From the NCBI GenBank assembly GCA_937951485.1, contig CALEDJ010000049.1, positions 1-64,000 on the forward strand: a DNA stretch of 64,000 nt, in the 5' to 3' direction. This document shows, one piece after another, positions 55,767 to 64,000 of this stretch. The stretch is from an uncultured bacterium (lineage in GTDB: Bacteria > Hydrogenedentota > Hydrogenedentia > Hydrogenedentales > CAILVY01). Numbering within the stretch: position 1 is the first letter of the stretch; each line of letters opens with the position of its first letter. Position numbers and translations under genes: made by a program. The notes below the pieces were generated by a model. It had not been told where the DNA came from. It did not search any database and worked only from the letters and a program-made list of their open reading frames with translations.

Positions 55767-57161
55767 CTACGATTCCCCGATGAGGTTGTACTTGGAAATA
55801 CGGCGGCGGAGCGTCTGATAACTCATATTGAGTATCTGACATGCTTTTCGGCGGTTCCATTGGCATTTTTCCAGTACTTCCATAATCCGTTCGGGGCTTG
55901 GTTCCTTGGTCCCCTCCGCACCGTTTGCACTTGGGGCCGCCACGCCGGTGTCTGTGCCATGGGTGCGCTCGCCGTAGGCGTCCGGGCCGATATGCAGTTT
56001 CCCCAGGGTCAACCAGCGCTTGATGGTGCTCTCCAACTCACGCACATTCCCCGGCCAATGCCAGTCGCACAGGGCCGCCATCTCCTCGGGGGTGATGTCG
56101 GGCGCATTGCGCCTGTCGAGTTCGTGGTGCTTTTGCACAAAATGGCGCACCAGCAGCGGGATATCCTCTTTGCGTTCGGCAAGCGACGGCACGCGAATGC
56201 AGATTTCATTCAGCCGGAAAAAGAGGTCCTGCCGGAAAAACCGGTCCAGAATGCGTTGCTCGATGGGCGCATTGGTTGCGGCGATGATCTGCACATCCAC
56301 CTTGACGGATTTTTTTCCGCCCAGTTTGGTGAATTCCTTGTGCTCGATCACCTGCAGCAATTTCGCCTGAATGCTTGGGGACACATCGCAGATTTCATCC
56401 AGGAAAATAGCCCCCTTGTCAGCAAGGATGAAACGCCCCGGCTTCGGGGCGGTCGCCCCGGTGAAGGCCCCCTTTTCATATCCGAACAGTTCACTTTCCA
56501 GCAATTGTTCGGGCAATGCGGTGCAGTTGACCTTCACGAAGGGCATGTCCCGGCGGGGCGACAGGCGGTGGATTTCACGCGCCACCACGTCCTTGCCGAC
56601 GCCGCTCTCGCCCCGAATCAGGCAATTCAGATTGGTCTGGGCCACCTGCCGGATGACAGCACGCAATTCCTGGATGGCCTGGCTCACCCCGACGAGCAGG
56701 GAAGGTTCCTGGTCGGTGTCGCCCTCCGCCATCGGCGCGATTTTCCGGCGGGCCTTCACCGCGCGCTGCAATTCCGCGCGCACCTCTCCCAGGCTGAACG
56801 GACGCGGCAGGAAACCGGAGGCCCCCCGCTGTACGCAATCCATCACCAGGCGCGGCGAAGCGTGCACCGACGAACACAGCACCACCGGCCTGTTGCCGGT
56901 ATTCATCAACCGCGACAGCACCTCCATGGTAAACCCGGATTCCGGACGAATCTCCATCAAAATGGAGGCGATGCCGTTGTGCTGGGCGAGTTCAATGGCC
57001 TGTTCGGGCGTCGTGGCGTTTTTGACGCGGTATCCTGAATGGGAAAGGCCGCGCTCCAGGGACCATCGCACTCCCGGATCGCTTTCCACAACCAGCACGT
57101 TGACCTCTTTCTTTTCCCTTGCGATGGATTCAGACATTCCGGAAACGTGTGCCTGCATCAT
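55767..57161 (-). CDS. NtrC-like sigma-54 activator with degenerate receiver (Asp to Glu)
   Basis: 464 residues starting at ATG 57161, overlapping the upstream stop (ATGA). The N-terminal receiver-like domain (~20-135) has VVESDP instead of VDDD, LMEIRPESG where the phospho-acceptor Asp (LxDIRMP) is expected, a Ser at the switch Thr position and FLPRPF with Arg for the invariant Lys. The central AAA+ domain is intact: GESGVGKD, GAFTGAT and AIFLDEIC, plus HWPGNVREL. The C-terminal Fis-type helix-turn-helix is CQWNRRKACQILNMSYQTLRRRI. Glu often mimics phospho-Asp, so the protein may be constitutively active or controlled by its partner protein. Its Fis-type tail resembles that of the 28-kb activator. 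Confidence 0.9.
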   Translation of the reverse strand: MMQAHVSGMSESIAREKKEVNVLVVESDPGVRWSLERGLSHSGYRVKNATTPEQAIELAQHNGIASILMEIRPESGFTMEVLSRLMNTGNRPVVLCSSVHASPRLVMDCVQRGASGFLPRPFSLGEVRAELQRAVKARRKIAPMAEGDTDQEPSLLVGVSQAIQELRAVIRQVAQTNLNCLIRGESGVGKDVVAREIHRLSPRRDMPFVKVNCTALPEQLLESELFGYEKGAFTGATAPKPGRFILADKGAIFLDEICDVSPSIQAKLLQVIEHKEFTKLGGKKSVKVDVQIIAATNAPIEQRILDRFFRQDLFFRLNEICIRVPSLAERKEDIPLLVRHFVQKHHELDRRNAPDITPEEMAALCDWHWPGNVRELESTIKRWLTLGKLHIGPDAYGERTHGTDTGVAAPSANGAEGTKEPSPERIMEVLEKCQWNRRKACQILNMSYQTLRRRISKYNLIGES

Positions 57162-58825
57162 GATACGCCTATCTCCTCCAGTTCCTGGGTTGAACTCAGC
57201 GCGTTCCTGGGAAGAATCACGCTGAATGCGCACCACCCCTCCATTTTATGCTCAATTGTCAGCGTGCCTCCGCAGCCCCGGATGGTCCGCTGCGCCATAA
57301 TGAACTTCGGATGACTCCATAGGGCGGCCGGAACAAAGCGGTCCGTCACCCGACGCGCCACGCCGAATAACTCCGAACTCAACCCGTCGTAACTGACCTC
57401 AAAAAGGACCGTGTCGGCCCCGTTGTCGCGCAGCCGCAGGCAAACTTGACGTCCGTTTTCCACCGAACGCACGGCGCTCGTGATAAGGTCCAGAAAGGTG
57501 CGCGCCAAAGCGGCGCCATTGAACAGCACGCACTCGCTGCTGGTGTGGAAATCCTTGTTGATCACGATGCCCCGCTGCTCGATCACGCCCGCCAGGAAGT
57601 CGAGCGCCTGGTCCACAAAATGTTCCAGATGCACTGTCTCCACTGTGTTCCTCTGTGGGGAGGACAAGATGCGGAGTTCCTTTAACTGTTGTCGCAGGTG
57701 TTCCACGTTTTCGTTGATAATGGCCATCCCCTCCATCCCCTCCTGCGACAGGCCGCTTTCCATCACCACATCCGCCGCCGTCCGAATCGCGGTCAACATC
57801 TGCACCATTTCCCGCGAAATGTCCAACGCCAGATTGCCGACGCTGGCCCGCCGCGCCGCGTAGTGGAACAGGCGCATTTCCTGCCATTTCGAGGCGATGA
57901 TCCCGGCGCATGCGGCCAGAAACGCATCGCATTCGGCGTCCGCTTCGAAATCGCGCGGCAAGAAGAAACCCACCGTGCAATAGAGCCGCCCCAGGACCCC
58001 CTGGGGATAGGTCCGCGCTTGCCAGGCGCTTGTGTCCAACCCTAAATGCGATTCCACCGCAGCCGCGAGGTCGCCATAGGCAGTCCCCGATCCGTCGGAC
58101 ATTTCCGCCGCCGGGTTGTCCGCTGACGGCTCCGCCGTCACCACCACCGGCCTGCCATTCTCGGCGGGCGTCACCGCGATGAAGCATTCGCGCGAATGCG
58201 TGGTCGCCAACGCCACGCAGTGCAGCGGCACGCACGGCGCCAGTTTGTCAAACAGGCTCCGGAACAGCGCCTCTTCCGTATGCGCTTCCTCCGGCAGCCG
58301 GTTCAGTTGGAGCAGCACTTCCTGGCGAATATTCACCAGTTCTATATGACTGGCATGACGCCGCAGGTCCGCTGTCGCTTCCGCAACCCGCGTCCGCAGC
58401 AGGTCCCGTTCCTCAGCCAGCGCCTTCAGCAGTTCGTCGCGTTCACGCGTCACCTCGTGGTGGTGCAACGCGCGCCCCAGCGCCGCCTGAAACGTGGTGA
58501 AATCCACCGGCTTCACCAGATAGTCAAATACCCCCGCCCGCATGGTTTCCACGATGGTCTCAGGGCGCGCGTCGGCCGTCAGGATGATGGGGGTACAGCA
58601 CGGATTGCATTGCCGGACAATCGGCACCAGAGACAGGCCATTGCCGTCCGGTAGCCCCAAGTCAATGATGGAACACGCAAAGGCACGCTCCGCAAGCAGC
58701 GCCTTGGCTTCCCCGCACGACGCGGCCTCGGTGTAGGCATGCCCCAAACGCTCCAGCAATGCGCACACAGCGGTGCGCACCACGAGATCATCCTCTACCA
58801 CCAATATGGATAAGTGAACCCCCAA
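57158..58825 (-). CDS. Receiver-GAF-pseudokinase hybrid regulator
   Basis: 555 residues. Residues ~5-120 are an intact receiver: VVEDD, phospho-acceptor in IIDLGLPDGNG, ILTADA and YLVKPVD. A coiled coil (~125-180) leads to a GAF-like region (~195-315). The C-terminal half aligns with NtrB-type kinases but lacks their chemistry. ASVGNLALDISREMVQMLTAIR has Arg where the phospho-acceptor His of AHEINNPL should be. The N box reads FLDLITSAVRSV, without the conserved Asn residues, and the glycine-rich G2 box is absent. It is probably a signal receiver that acts on the adjacent NtrC-like protein by binding rather than phosphotransfer. TTG 58825 is the most likely start but is uncertain. Confidence 0.85.
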   Translation of the reverse strand: MGVHLSILVVEDDLVVRTAVCALLERLGHAYTEAASCGEAKALLAERAFACSIIDLGLPDGNGLSLVPIVRQCNPCCTPIILTADARPETIVETMRAGVFDYLVKPVDFTTFQAALGRALHHHEVTRERDELLKALAEERDLLRTRVAEATADLRRHASHIELVNIRQEVLLQLNRLPEEAHTEEALFRSLFDKLAPCVPLHCVALATTHSRECFIAVTPAENGRPVVVTAEPSADNPAAEMSDGSGTAYGDLAAAVESHLGLDTSAWQARTYPQGVLGRLYCTVGFFLPRDFEADAECDAFLAACAGIIASKWQEMRLFHYAARRASVGNLALDISREMVQMLTAIRTAADVVMESGLSQEGMEGMAIINENVEHLRQQLKELRILSSPQRNTVETVHLEHFVDQALDFLAGVIEQRGIVINKDFHTSSECVLFNGAALARTFLDLITSAVRSVENGRQVCLRLRDNGADTVLFEVSYDGLSSELFGVARRVTDRFVPAALWSHPKFIMAQRTIRGCGGTLTIEHKMEGWCAFSVILPRNALSSTQELEEIGVS

Positions 58826-58938
58826 ACCTCGTATACCCCTCGGTTAATATTCGCCCCTTCTTATTAACCAAACCCTTTTCCTTCCCCTGGATGCGCCGTG
58901 CGGCCCCCAGAAGATTAATCACTTTTGAATCAAATTTT

Positions 58939-58967
58939 ATTATACACCATAAACTTCCGATATGCAA
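58939..58967 (-). promoter_or_regulatory. Sigma-70 promoter for the regulator operon
   Basis: On the minus strand TTGCAT (58967-58962) and TATAAT (58944-58939) are separated by 17 bp. The -10 box is perfect. Transcription would start near 58930, leaving an untranslated leader of ~105 bases before the pseudokinase gene. Confidence 0.7.
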
Positions 58968-59471
58968 GCATATTTTTCTGCCACAAGACGGTGCGATATT
59001 CCCCAGATTTGCTCGAGGAATCATACAGCCTCCGGCATTTTATGACTTCCGACGAACCATCATGACCCCAAAAAAAGCACCGGGCGGCCGCGTAAGGGGC
59101 ACAAACGCGACCGCCCCGCCCTTATGAGTTGGCAACTCACCTTGTGCTTAGAAGTTTTTCCACTGTTCCTCCAATTCATCAACATCACGCCGACCGCCGG
59201 CGCACCCACCTGTTGCCACCCTCACAAGATCGATGTTGATAATCCCGTCCGTCGCCCGTTCCGGACCGGCAACCATTCACCCGATGAAGCGTTGTGTCTT
59301 CTCTTCGTCTTCCTCGTTCCTGCAGGGAGACGCTTATTCACCTTGCTTTGCAGGCATAATTCATACCAAAGATGAACGAATACGAAAGTTCTTCTAATGG
59401 AAGAATTTATGAAGAATGACATTCTCAAATAAATTTTCCAACCAGTAAATTGTTTGTCAATCCAGCACAAC

Positions 59472-59487
59472 ACGTGACCGTTCACGT
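59472..59487. promoter_or_regulatory. ACGTGA-CCGT-TCACGT palindrome in the 58826-59859 intergenic region
   Basis: A perfect 6-bp-arm palindrome flanked by two TTGTCAAT direct repeats (59454-59461, 59487-59494), suggestive of an operator. The 1-kb gap around it is AT-rich relative to the genes. Apart from the minus-strand promoter it shows only weak open frames without domains. Confidence 0.4.
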
Positions 59488-59859
59488 TGTCAATACACCT
59501 CTCAATACATCGGCGGATTGCGGAACAAAGCGGGGCCGGTTCCGATGGGAGCCGATGGCACATTTCCAAATACCGCGGCTCTCCCCAAAGAGGGCGGTGC
59601 GTTCTGATGTCTCGTTTCATGGAAGCGCCGTTCGTTGGGTGGTTTGGATATCATCGAGCATGTCAGTACACAGCATATTTATGTCCACACCGACCAGACA
59701 GGATTCTTAATCGGAAAAGGACCGCCCTTTGGTTTCTGGAAAAGACGAGGTTTTTTTTACTGGTCCCGGCTGGACATCGCCGCGCAGAGGAATGTGGTAA
59801 ACTTTGGATATGCCCGGCGCGTTTGCGTACACGCCGGCATTTTCGGGACTTATTCGACG

Positions 59860-60579
59860 ATGATGAAACCCATCAAGACAGTCTGTGTTGTCTCCGACCT
59901 CCATATGTTCTGCCGCCGCTCCCAGTGGCGGGATGTCATTGACATGATCCGGAAGGCGGCGGCGGGCGTTGATCTGTTTGTGTTCAACGGCGACACCTTC
60001 GATTTCAAGTGGACCATGCTGCGCAGCGTCGAGGAGACGGTGGAGCAGGCGGTCGCGTTTCTGCGGGAATTGGCGACCTCGTGTCCCCATACCCGGATTC
60101 ACGTGAACCTCGGCAACCACGACCACGTGCAGGCGTTCATCGAGGCGCTCGATGCCCTGACCCGCGAAACGCCCAATCTCACCTGGCATCCCTATTACCT
60201 GCGCGTGGGCAACACCATGTTCCTGCACGGCGATGTGGCGCAGCGCAAGATGCGTCACCATCAACTGGAGCGGTACCGCGCCGGCTGGCTTCACCACAGA
60301 AAACAGGGCCAATGGAAAAACCGCGTCTATGACGCCCTGCTCGAAGCGGGCGCGCATGTCACCGTGTCGCGCCTGGCCTTTCCCCGGCGGCGCACCGCGC
60401 GCCTGCTCGCAGCCTACCTCAAGGACATCGGCCACGGCCCGCATAACGGCGTGGAGCAAGTCTGCTTCGGGCACACGCACGTCCGCATGAGCGCCTACGA
60501 ATACCGCGGTCTCACCTTCCACAACGGCGGCGCCCCGTTCCGCGGCATGGACTTCCACCTCATCCATGTCGAAGTCTGA
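59860..60579 (+). CDS. Metallophosphoesterase, LpxH-like
   Basis: 239-residue calcineurin-like phosphoesterase. Metal-binding motifs are complete: VVSDLHMF (DxH) near 10, FNGDTFDF (GDxxD) near 43, VNLGNHDHV (GNHD) near 82, MFLHGDVAQ near 120, and FGHTHVRMS (GHTH) near 204. The size and the GDxFDF motif match UDP-2,3-diacylglucosamine hydrolase relatives, which act on a lipid A precursor. Without other lpx genes nearby the substrate is uncertain. ATG 59860 and ATG 59863 are equally possible starts, preceded by only a weak site. Confidence 0.85.
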   Translation: MMKPIKTVCVVSDLHMFCRRSQWRDVIDMIRKAAAGVDLFVFNGDTFDFKWTMLRSVEETVEQAVAFLRELATSCPHTRIHVNLGNHDHVQAFIEALDALTRETPNLTWHPYYLRVGNTMFLHGDVAQRKMRHHQLERYRAGWLHHRKQGQWKNRVYDALLEAGAHVTVSRLAFPRRRTARLLAAYLKDIGHGPHNGVEQVCFGHTHVRMSAYEYRGLTFHNGGAPFRGMDFHLIHVEV

Positions 60580-60658
60580 TCCGCTGCCTCCACTCCCGAC
60601 CGCCCCCCGCCACACCCTGTTCGGACCACGCCCTCCAACCCATCCACAGCGATGCCTT

Positions 60659-60711
60659 TGTCCGACCTTTCCGACTGGTCCGACCTGTCCGATTCGTCCG
60701 ACCCCGCAACG
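60659..60711. repeat. TCCGAC-type degenerate tandem repeats
   Basis: Units such as TCCGACCTTTCCGACTGGTC and TCCGACCTGTCC recur every 9-10 bases, in the same form and orientation as the right-hand cluster at ~12324-12366. They lie ~80 bp after the phosphoesterase stop in a 359-bp gap without a gene. Confidence 0.6.
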
Positions 60712-60798
60712 CGCGACCTAAACCGGTTTTCTCTAAAAAAACGACCAGACCAACATTTCTGGGAATAGGGTCGAGATATTCGTTGTTTTCTTACCATT

Positions 60799-60848
60799 AA
60801 GGCCCTTGGATGACTCCGAGTTCTCCCTCGGGGCGTGAGGGGCCTTTT
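60799..60848 (+). terminator. Nested hairpin ending in TTTT
   Basis: AAGGCCC (60799-60805) pairs with GGGCCTT (60840-60846), followed by TT. Inside it CCGAG (60816-60820) pairs with CTCGG (60827-60831). It could terminate upstream transcription or be a leader structure of the large gene starting 90 bp later. Confidence 0.4.
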
Positions 60849-60938
60849 CCGAGGGCGTCATCACAATGAGGGTAGTGGAATGACGGGGTCGCGAACGTTG
60901 ATACCGCCGCAAGCAGCCGGAGAGAAGGAGTGTGCAAA

Positions 60939-63900
60939 ATGATATGGAACCTGAATTTTTGCGAAGGTGCGCATGTGGGTATGGGCCGACAATTATGTGC
61001 CGTGTTGTTGTCGTTGCTCTTAGCGTCCACGGGCGGCTGGGCGGGCGAAGGGGGCGACGGCGATGAAGACTGTGGCGGCGGCGTTGCGGTGCGGGGCCAG
61101 TTCAAGGCTAAGCATCGGCACCCGCAGGGACTGGCGGCCAGTGATCTCCATTTCTACATGTATCAGAATGATCGGCCTGGGGTGGAGGTCATCGGGGCCA
61201 AGGCCAGTTGCGATAATTTCGGGTCCGTAGGGGTGGGCATGGACTCCGACAACGGCCGCAACCGGGGTCCGGGCGAAGGCCCGCCTTATCATGGCGCAAA
61301 CGTCAACATGGAAGGCGGTTCGGTCGCTAACGGCGAGACGGTTACGATCAATGTCACGCTGTGCATGAACGAGCGCAACATCTTGAAAATCAAGGATTTC
61401 CAATGGACCTACGACGATCAGGGGCAGCCGCCCCAGCCCCGACCCGGACGCGGCGGCTGGCGCATTCACCGGCCTTTCCCAGGCGGCGACGGCGGGGAAA
61501 CCGATAATCCCAGTGGCGGAGGGCGCGGCGCGCAGGAAGGCAATGGCGGCGGCGATGGCAACTTCGTGCATTTTGTCTGCCTGGAAAATGACGACCCGAC
61601 GTTGTGCATGCGGGTACGGGAACTGAAACTGCTGGCCTCGGACCAGACCTATCCCGATATCGGCGCGATTGACTGGGATGCCATTCAGCCGGTGCGGGAT
61701 GTCAAGGGCCGGCCGCCAGTCATCATTCCCCCCGGTGAATCCTGGTGCTACCCGTTCTATACCACCGGCTCCTACCTTGGCGGCCACATCTACGTAAAGT
61801 ATGACGCGGTATGGGAGCCGTGCGGCAAGGCGACCGGAGCAACTGGCGAAAAGGACGAAGAAGAAGACCCGGACATGATTTCCATCGGCGATCACCCCGT
61901 GGATGATCTCAGCCATGACACGGACGGCGACGGCTTGTGGGATTCCTGGGAGGAAGTCTATGGCCTGGACCCCGAAGATGACGGCACGGTGAATGTCACC
62001 AACGGGCCTCTGGGCGATCCCGACAACGATGGATTCGATAACCTGATCGAACAGTCGGCGCTCAGCGATCCCATGGATCCATCCGATCCCGAGGGCATTC
62101 GGGAAGGGTATGATTTTTACCGTCTGGAAGGAACGGTCGTCACGATGTTGCCGCCCCTGCCCCCGGACTTCTTCGGGCCAGGTTCAGACCCGTTTATCAT
62201 TCCCGTGTCTTTTGCAGGCACCCCCGTGCCGCTGACTGCAATCCCGCCCTGTTCGGAAGGCGTCGGCGCGCCGCACGTGATAATCCATCGCCAGCAGTCC
62301 GTGCCGCTGGATGAACTGCTGGCCTTCGGGGTAACGCCCATCGAGATCACCGCCTGCGCCATGCGGAGCACCGAACCCATTCAGGTCACCTATGAAGGCG
62401 GAGGCATGCGGTTTTTCGATGTGTTTTACAGTGTTTCCCCGGATTTTCCGCAGGATGGGCTGTTGGCATTCGAACGCACGCACGGCAATGGCGGACTCCT
62501 CAATTTCAGCATTCTGTTCAGTCCGAGACTTGAGTTCGTCGATCTGGAAGACCCCGCCAATGTCTTTGTTCTGGACGGATTTACAATGGATTTCATCGAA
62601 ATTCTACAAGCGGCGAATGTTCCCTGGGAATTTGTTTCGCCCCGCTATATCTGCACCCCGTGTGCCCCGGACTTTCATCCGGGGATCCAAATGAATGGAT
62701 CACTGACGCCGATTCCGGTGATCGGAATGCAAGCCCCCTATCTCTTCGCGCCCGAATGCGACCTGGCGACCTTTCAGCCCGGAGATGTCATGCCGGGCGT
62801 TGACCTGCTTTCGTCGCGACCACTGTCAGAAATCCGCTTCGGTACACATATCCCGCCCATTCCGGAGGATTTTTTCCATCCGGGTTCTGAACCATTTATC
62901 CCGTGGCCGTGGATTCAGTTGACCGGAGCAGGGCCCGTGAGCATCGAAGAATGCACCACCGAAACGGGCGATGCGGCGGCGGTGGTCCATCGGCGCGACC
63001 CGGCGGCGGTGGCTATCGAAGGCAGCAGCGCCACCATCCCCATCGAACTCGTGGAACTTTCACTGGTCAGCGTGACGCCTATCCGGGTGCTGGATTCCTT
63101 CTTCGACGTGTTTTTCAAGGTATCACCGGACGCCCCTTGCACCGGCACAATGACCATCACACGGACCCATCCACACGGCGGCACATTTGATGCAACGCTG
63201 TTTCTGCAGCCGGAGTTTGTTTTTGTGGAGGTCGGCAATCCCTCGAACACCCGGATATTGTTTAATCCCCGCAAATATTCTTTGCGCCTGGAATGCTCCA
63301 ATATTCCCTGGAGCGATGATCCTTCCCCCCTGGGGTGGCCGCCTTGCGCCTCCAATTTCGTTCCCGGTATGGATGACCTGGGCCGCGTGCCCATTCCACT
63401 GGACAGCGTGCCATCCACCTTGACCTTTGTCGCTTCAGACCTCATCGGCGGCGAGGGCGAGGGTGAAGGTGAAGGCGAGGGCGAGGGCGAAGGCGAAGGT
63501 GAAGGCGAAGGCGAAGGTGAAGGGGAAGGTGAGGGTGAAGGCGAGGGCGAAGGCGAGGGCGAAGGTGAAGGGGAAGGTGAAGGCGAGGGCGAGGGAGAAC
63601 TGCTGTGCGAAGTCACCTTGACAGGCGCCTTGGAAGTGCCGCCCAATCCCAGCACTGCCACCGGCGTGGCGTCGTTTGTTCGGACCGCACCGGATGAAGT
63701 GGTGCTCACGGTGATACATGACGTGAGCAGCCCAATAGGCGCCCATATCCACATGGGCGCACCCGGCGTGAACGGCCCAATTGTCATCGGTCTGGGAGGC
63801 GGCATAAGTCCTATCGTCTTCACCATGACTCTGGCCGAATACAACGTTGTCACCGCCTACGGGCATTACATCAATGTGCATAGCGGCGCATATCCCGGCG

Positions 63901-64000
63901 GCGAAATCCGCGCGGATTTGAATTGCCCGGCAGCAGAAGGCGAAGGCGAGGGTGAGGGCGAAGGTGAGGGTGAAGGCGAGGGTGAAGGCGAGGGTGAAGG
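60939..64000 (+). CDS. Giant secreted protein with duplicated module, CHRD domain and Gly-Glu linkers (3' end outside window)
   Basis: I read one frame without stops from ATG 60939 (AAGGAG eight bases upstream) to the window edge, at least 1020 residues. A signal peptide lies at ~15-38 (LCAVLLSLLLASTGGWA). A beta domain follows (~50-310), then a calcium-binding-type segment DTDGDGLWDSWEEVYGLDP (~327-345). Two copies of a ~200-residue module follow (nt ~62146-62740 and ~62863-63440). They share GPGSDPFI/HPGSEPFI, FFDVFYSVSPD/FFDVFFKVSPD and ANVPW/SNIPW. After a ~49-residue Gly-Glu linker comes a CHRD domain (~888-995): LTGALEVPPNPSTATGVASF, AHIHMGAPGVNG and YINVHSGAYPGGEIRADL. A second Gly-Glu linker begins at ~63941 and likely precedes a further domain or the C-terminal module. 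Confidence 0.85.
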   Translation, partial: MIWNLNFCEGAHVGMGRQLCAVLLSLLLASTGGWAGEGGDGDEDCGGGVAVRGQFKAKHRHPQGLAASDLHFYMYQNDRPGVEVIGAKASCDNFGSVGVGMDSDNGRNRGPGEGPPYHGANVNMEGGSVANGETVTINVTLCMNERNILKIKDFQWTYDDQGQPPQPRPGRGGWRIHRPFPGGDGGETDNPSGGGRGAQEGNGGGDGNFVHFVCLENDDPTLCMRVRELKLLASDQTYPDIGAIDWDAIQPVRDVKGRPPVIIPPGESWCYPFYTTGSYLGGHIYVKYDAVWEPCGKATGATGEKDEEEDPDMISIGDHPVDDLSHDTDGDGLWDSWEEVYGLDPEDDGTVNVTNGPLGDPDNDGFDNLIEQSALSDPMDPSDPEGIREGYDFYRLEGTVVTMLPPLPPDFFGPGSDPFIIPVSFAGTPVPLTAIPPCSEGVGAPHVIIHRQQSVPLDELLAFGVTPIEITACAMRSTEPIQVTYEGGGMRFFDVFYSVSPDFPQDGLLAFERTHGNGGLLNFSILFSPRLEFVDLEDPANVFVLDGFTMDFIEILQAANVPWEFVSPRYICTPCAPDFHPGIQMNGSLTPIPVIGMQAPYLFAPECDLATFQPGDVMPGVDLLSSRPLSEIRFGTHIPPIPEDFFHPGSEPFIPWPWIQLTGAGPVSIEECTTETGDAAAVVHRRDPAAVAIEGSSATIPIELVELSLVSVTPIRVLDSFFDVFFKVSPDAPCTGTMTITRTHPHGGTFDATLFLQPEFVFVEVGNPSNTRILFNPRKYSLRLECSNIPWSDDPSPLGWPPCASNFVPGMDDLGRVPIPLDSVPSTLTFVASDLIGGEGEGEGEGEGEGEGEGEGEGEGEGEGEGEGEGEGEGEGEGEGEGEGEGELLCEVTLTGALEVPPNPSTATGVASFVRTAPDEVVLTVIHDVSSPIGAHIHMGAPGVNGPIVIGLGGGISPIVFTMTLAEYNVVTAYGHYINVHSGAYPGGEIRADLNCPAAEGEGEGEGEGEGEGEGEGEGE
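63451..63597 (+). repeat. Gly-Glu coding repeat
   Basis: About 24 GGYGAR hexamers encode an acidic linker before the CHRD domain of the giant secreted protein. Confidence 0.88.
63941..64000 (+). repeat. Gly-Glu coding repeat cut by the window edge
   Basis: A second Gly-Glu hexamer array directly after the CHRD domain, continuing beyond the last base. Such repeats are also difficult for assemblers, which may explain a contig or window end here. Confidence 0.85.

Noticed and set aside
59222-59620. 132-residue minus-strand open frame in the 1-kb gap
   Set aside because: Basic, low-complexity composition and no ribosome site; crosses a palindrome that looks regulatory.
62915-63853. Ser-Pro-rich minus-strand open frame of 312 residues
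   Set aside because: Antisense reading of the Gly-Glu repeat inside the giant secreted gene.

Overview
The window is a high-GC bacterial chromosome segment from a Gram-negative-type envelope organism. Three features recall Candidatus Hydrogenedentes (Hydrogenedentota) or a close planctomycete-like relative: long Gly-Glu linkers in secreted proteins, a cysteine-bearing C-terminal module built on an LSELLRxIQF motif, and many Tat- or lipobox-exported sugar-handling proteins. This assignment comes from memory of such proteomes, not from a marker-gene search. I found no rRNA, tRNA, CRISPR array, transposase or integrase.

Layout. 1-6.2 kb holds mostly housekeeping genes: the end of a secreted Pro/Glu-repeat protein, proS, an ECF sigma factor, recG and a Tat-exported sugar isomerase-like protein. 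6.5-19.5 kb is an export region: an SGNH hydrolase with Gly-Glu linkers and the C-terminal module, a DUF4091/GH123-like protein, a Tat-lipoprotein oxidoreductase, an M6 metalloprotease, a small protein homologous to the protease's own C-terminus, a chaperone-like beta protein and a second protein with the C-terminal module. 19.5-27.6 kb holds a GT2, a dimodular NRPS (A-T-C-A-T-TE) and an FkbM methyltransferase.

28.1-43.5 kb is one co-directional exopolysaccharide (EPS) locus. It contains a sigma-54 activator behind its own sigma-54 promoter, a Wza-like exporter, a Wzc-like tyrosine autokinase, a tandem-fused phosphoglycosyltransferase, an alkaline-phosphatase-fold protein, a flippase, an FrhB-type iron-sulfur protein, a pyruvyltransferase, an O-antigen ligase/polymerase and a GT4. 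43.5-55.4 kb continues with a B12/radical SAM protein, further glycosyltransferases, a deacetylase, a nucleotidyltransferase-like protein and a large GH9 lipoprotein that has its own sigma-54 promoter.

55.8-58.8 kb encodes a two-gene regulatory operon. Its NtrC-like protein has Glu in place of the phospho-acceptor Asp. Its kinase-like partner keeps an intact receiver but has lost the phospho-acceptor His and the ATP-binding boxes. 59.9-60.6 kb holds an LpxH-like phosphoesterase. From 60.9 kb to the window edge runs a very large secreted protein with a duplicated module, a CHRD domain and Gly-Glu linkers.

Reading the parts together: the 28-55 kb genes plausibly make, decorate, polymerise, export and trim a surface polysaccharide under sigma-54 control. 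The flanking genes supply secreted surface proteins. The most unusual elements are the degenerate signalling pair, the double phosphoglycosyltransferase, the shared C-terminal surface module and the stand-alone NRPS.
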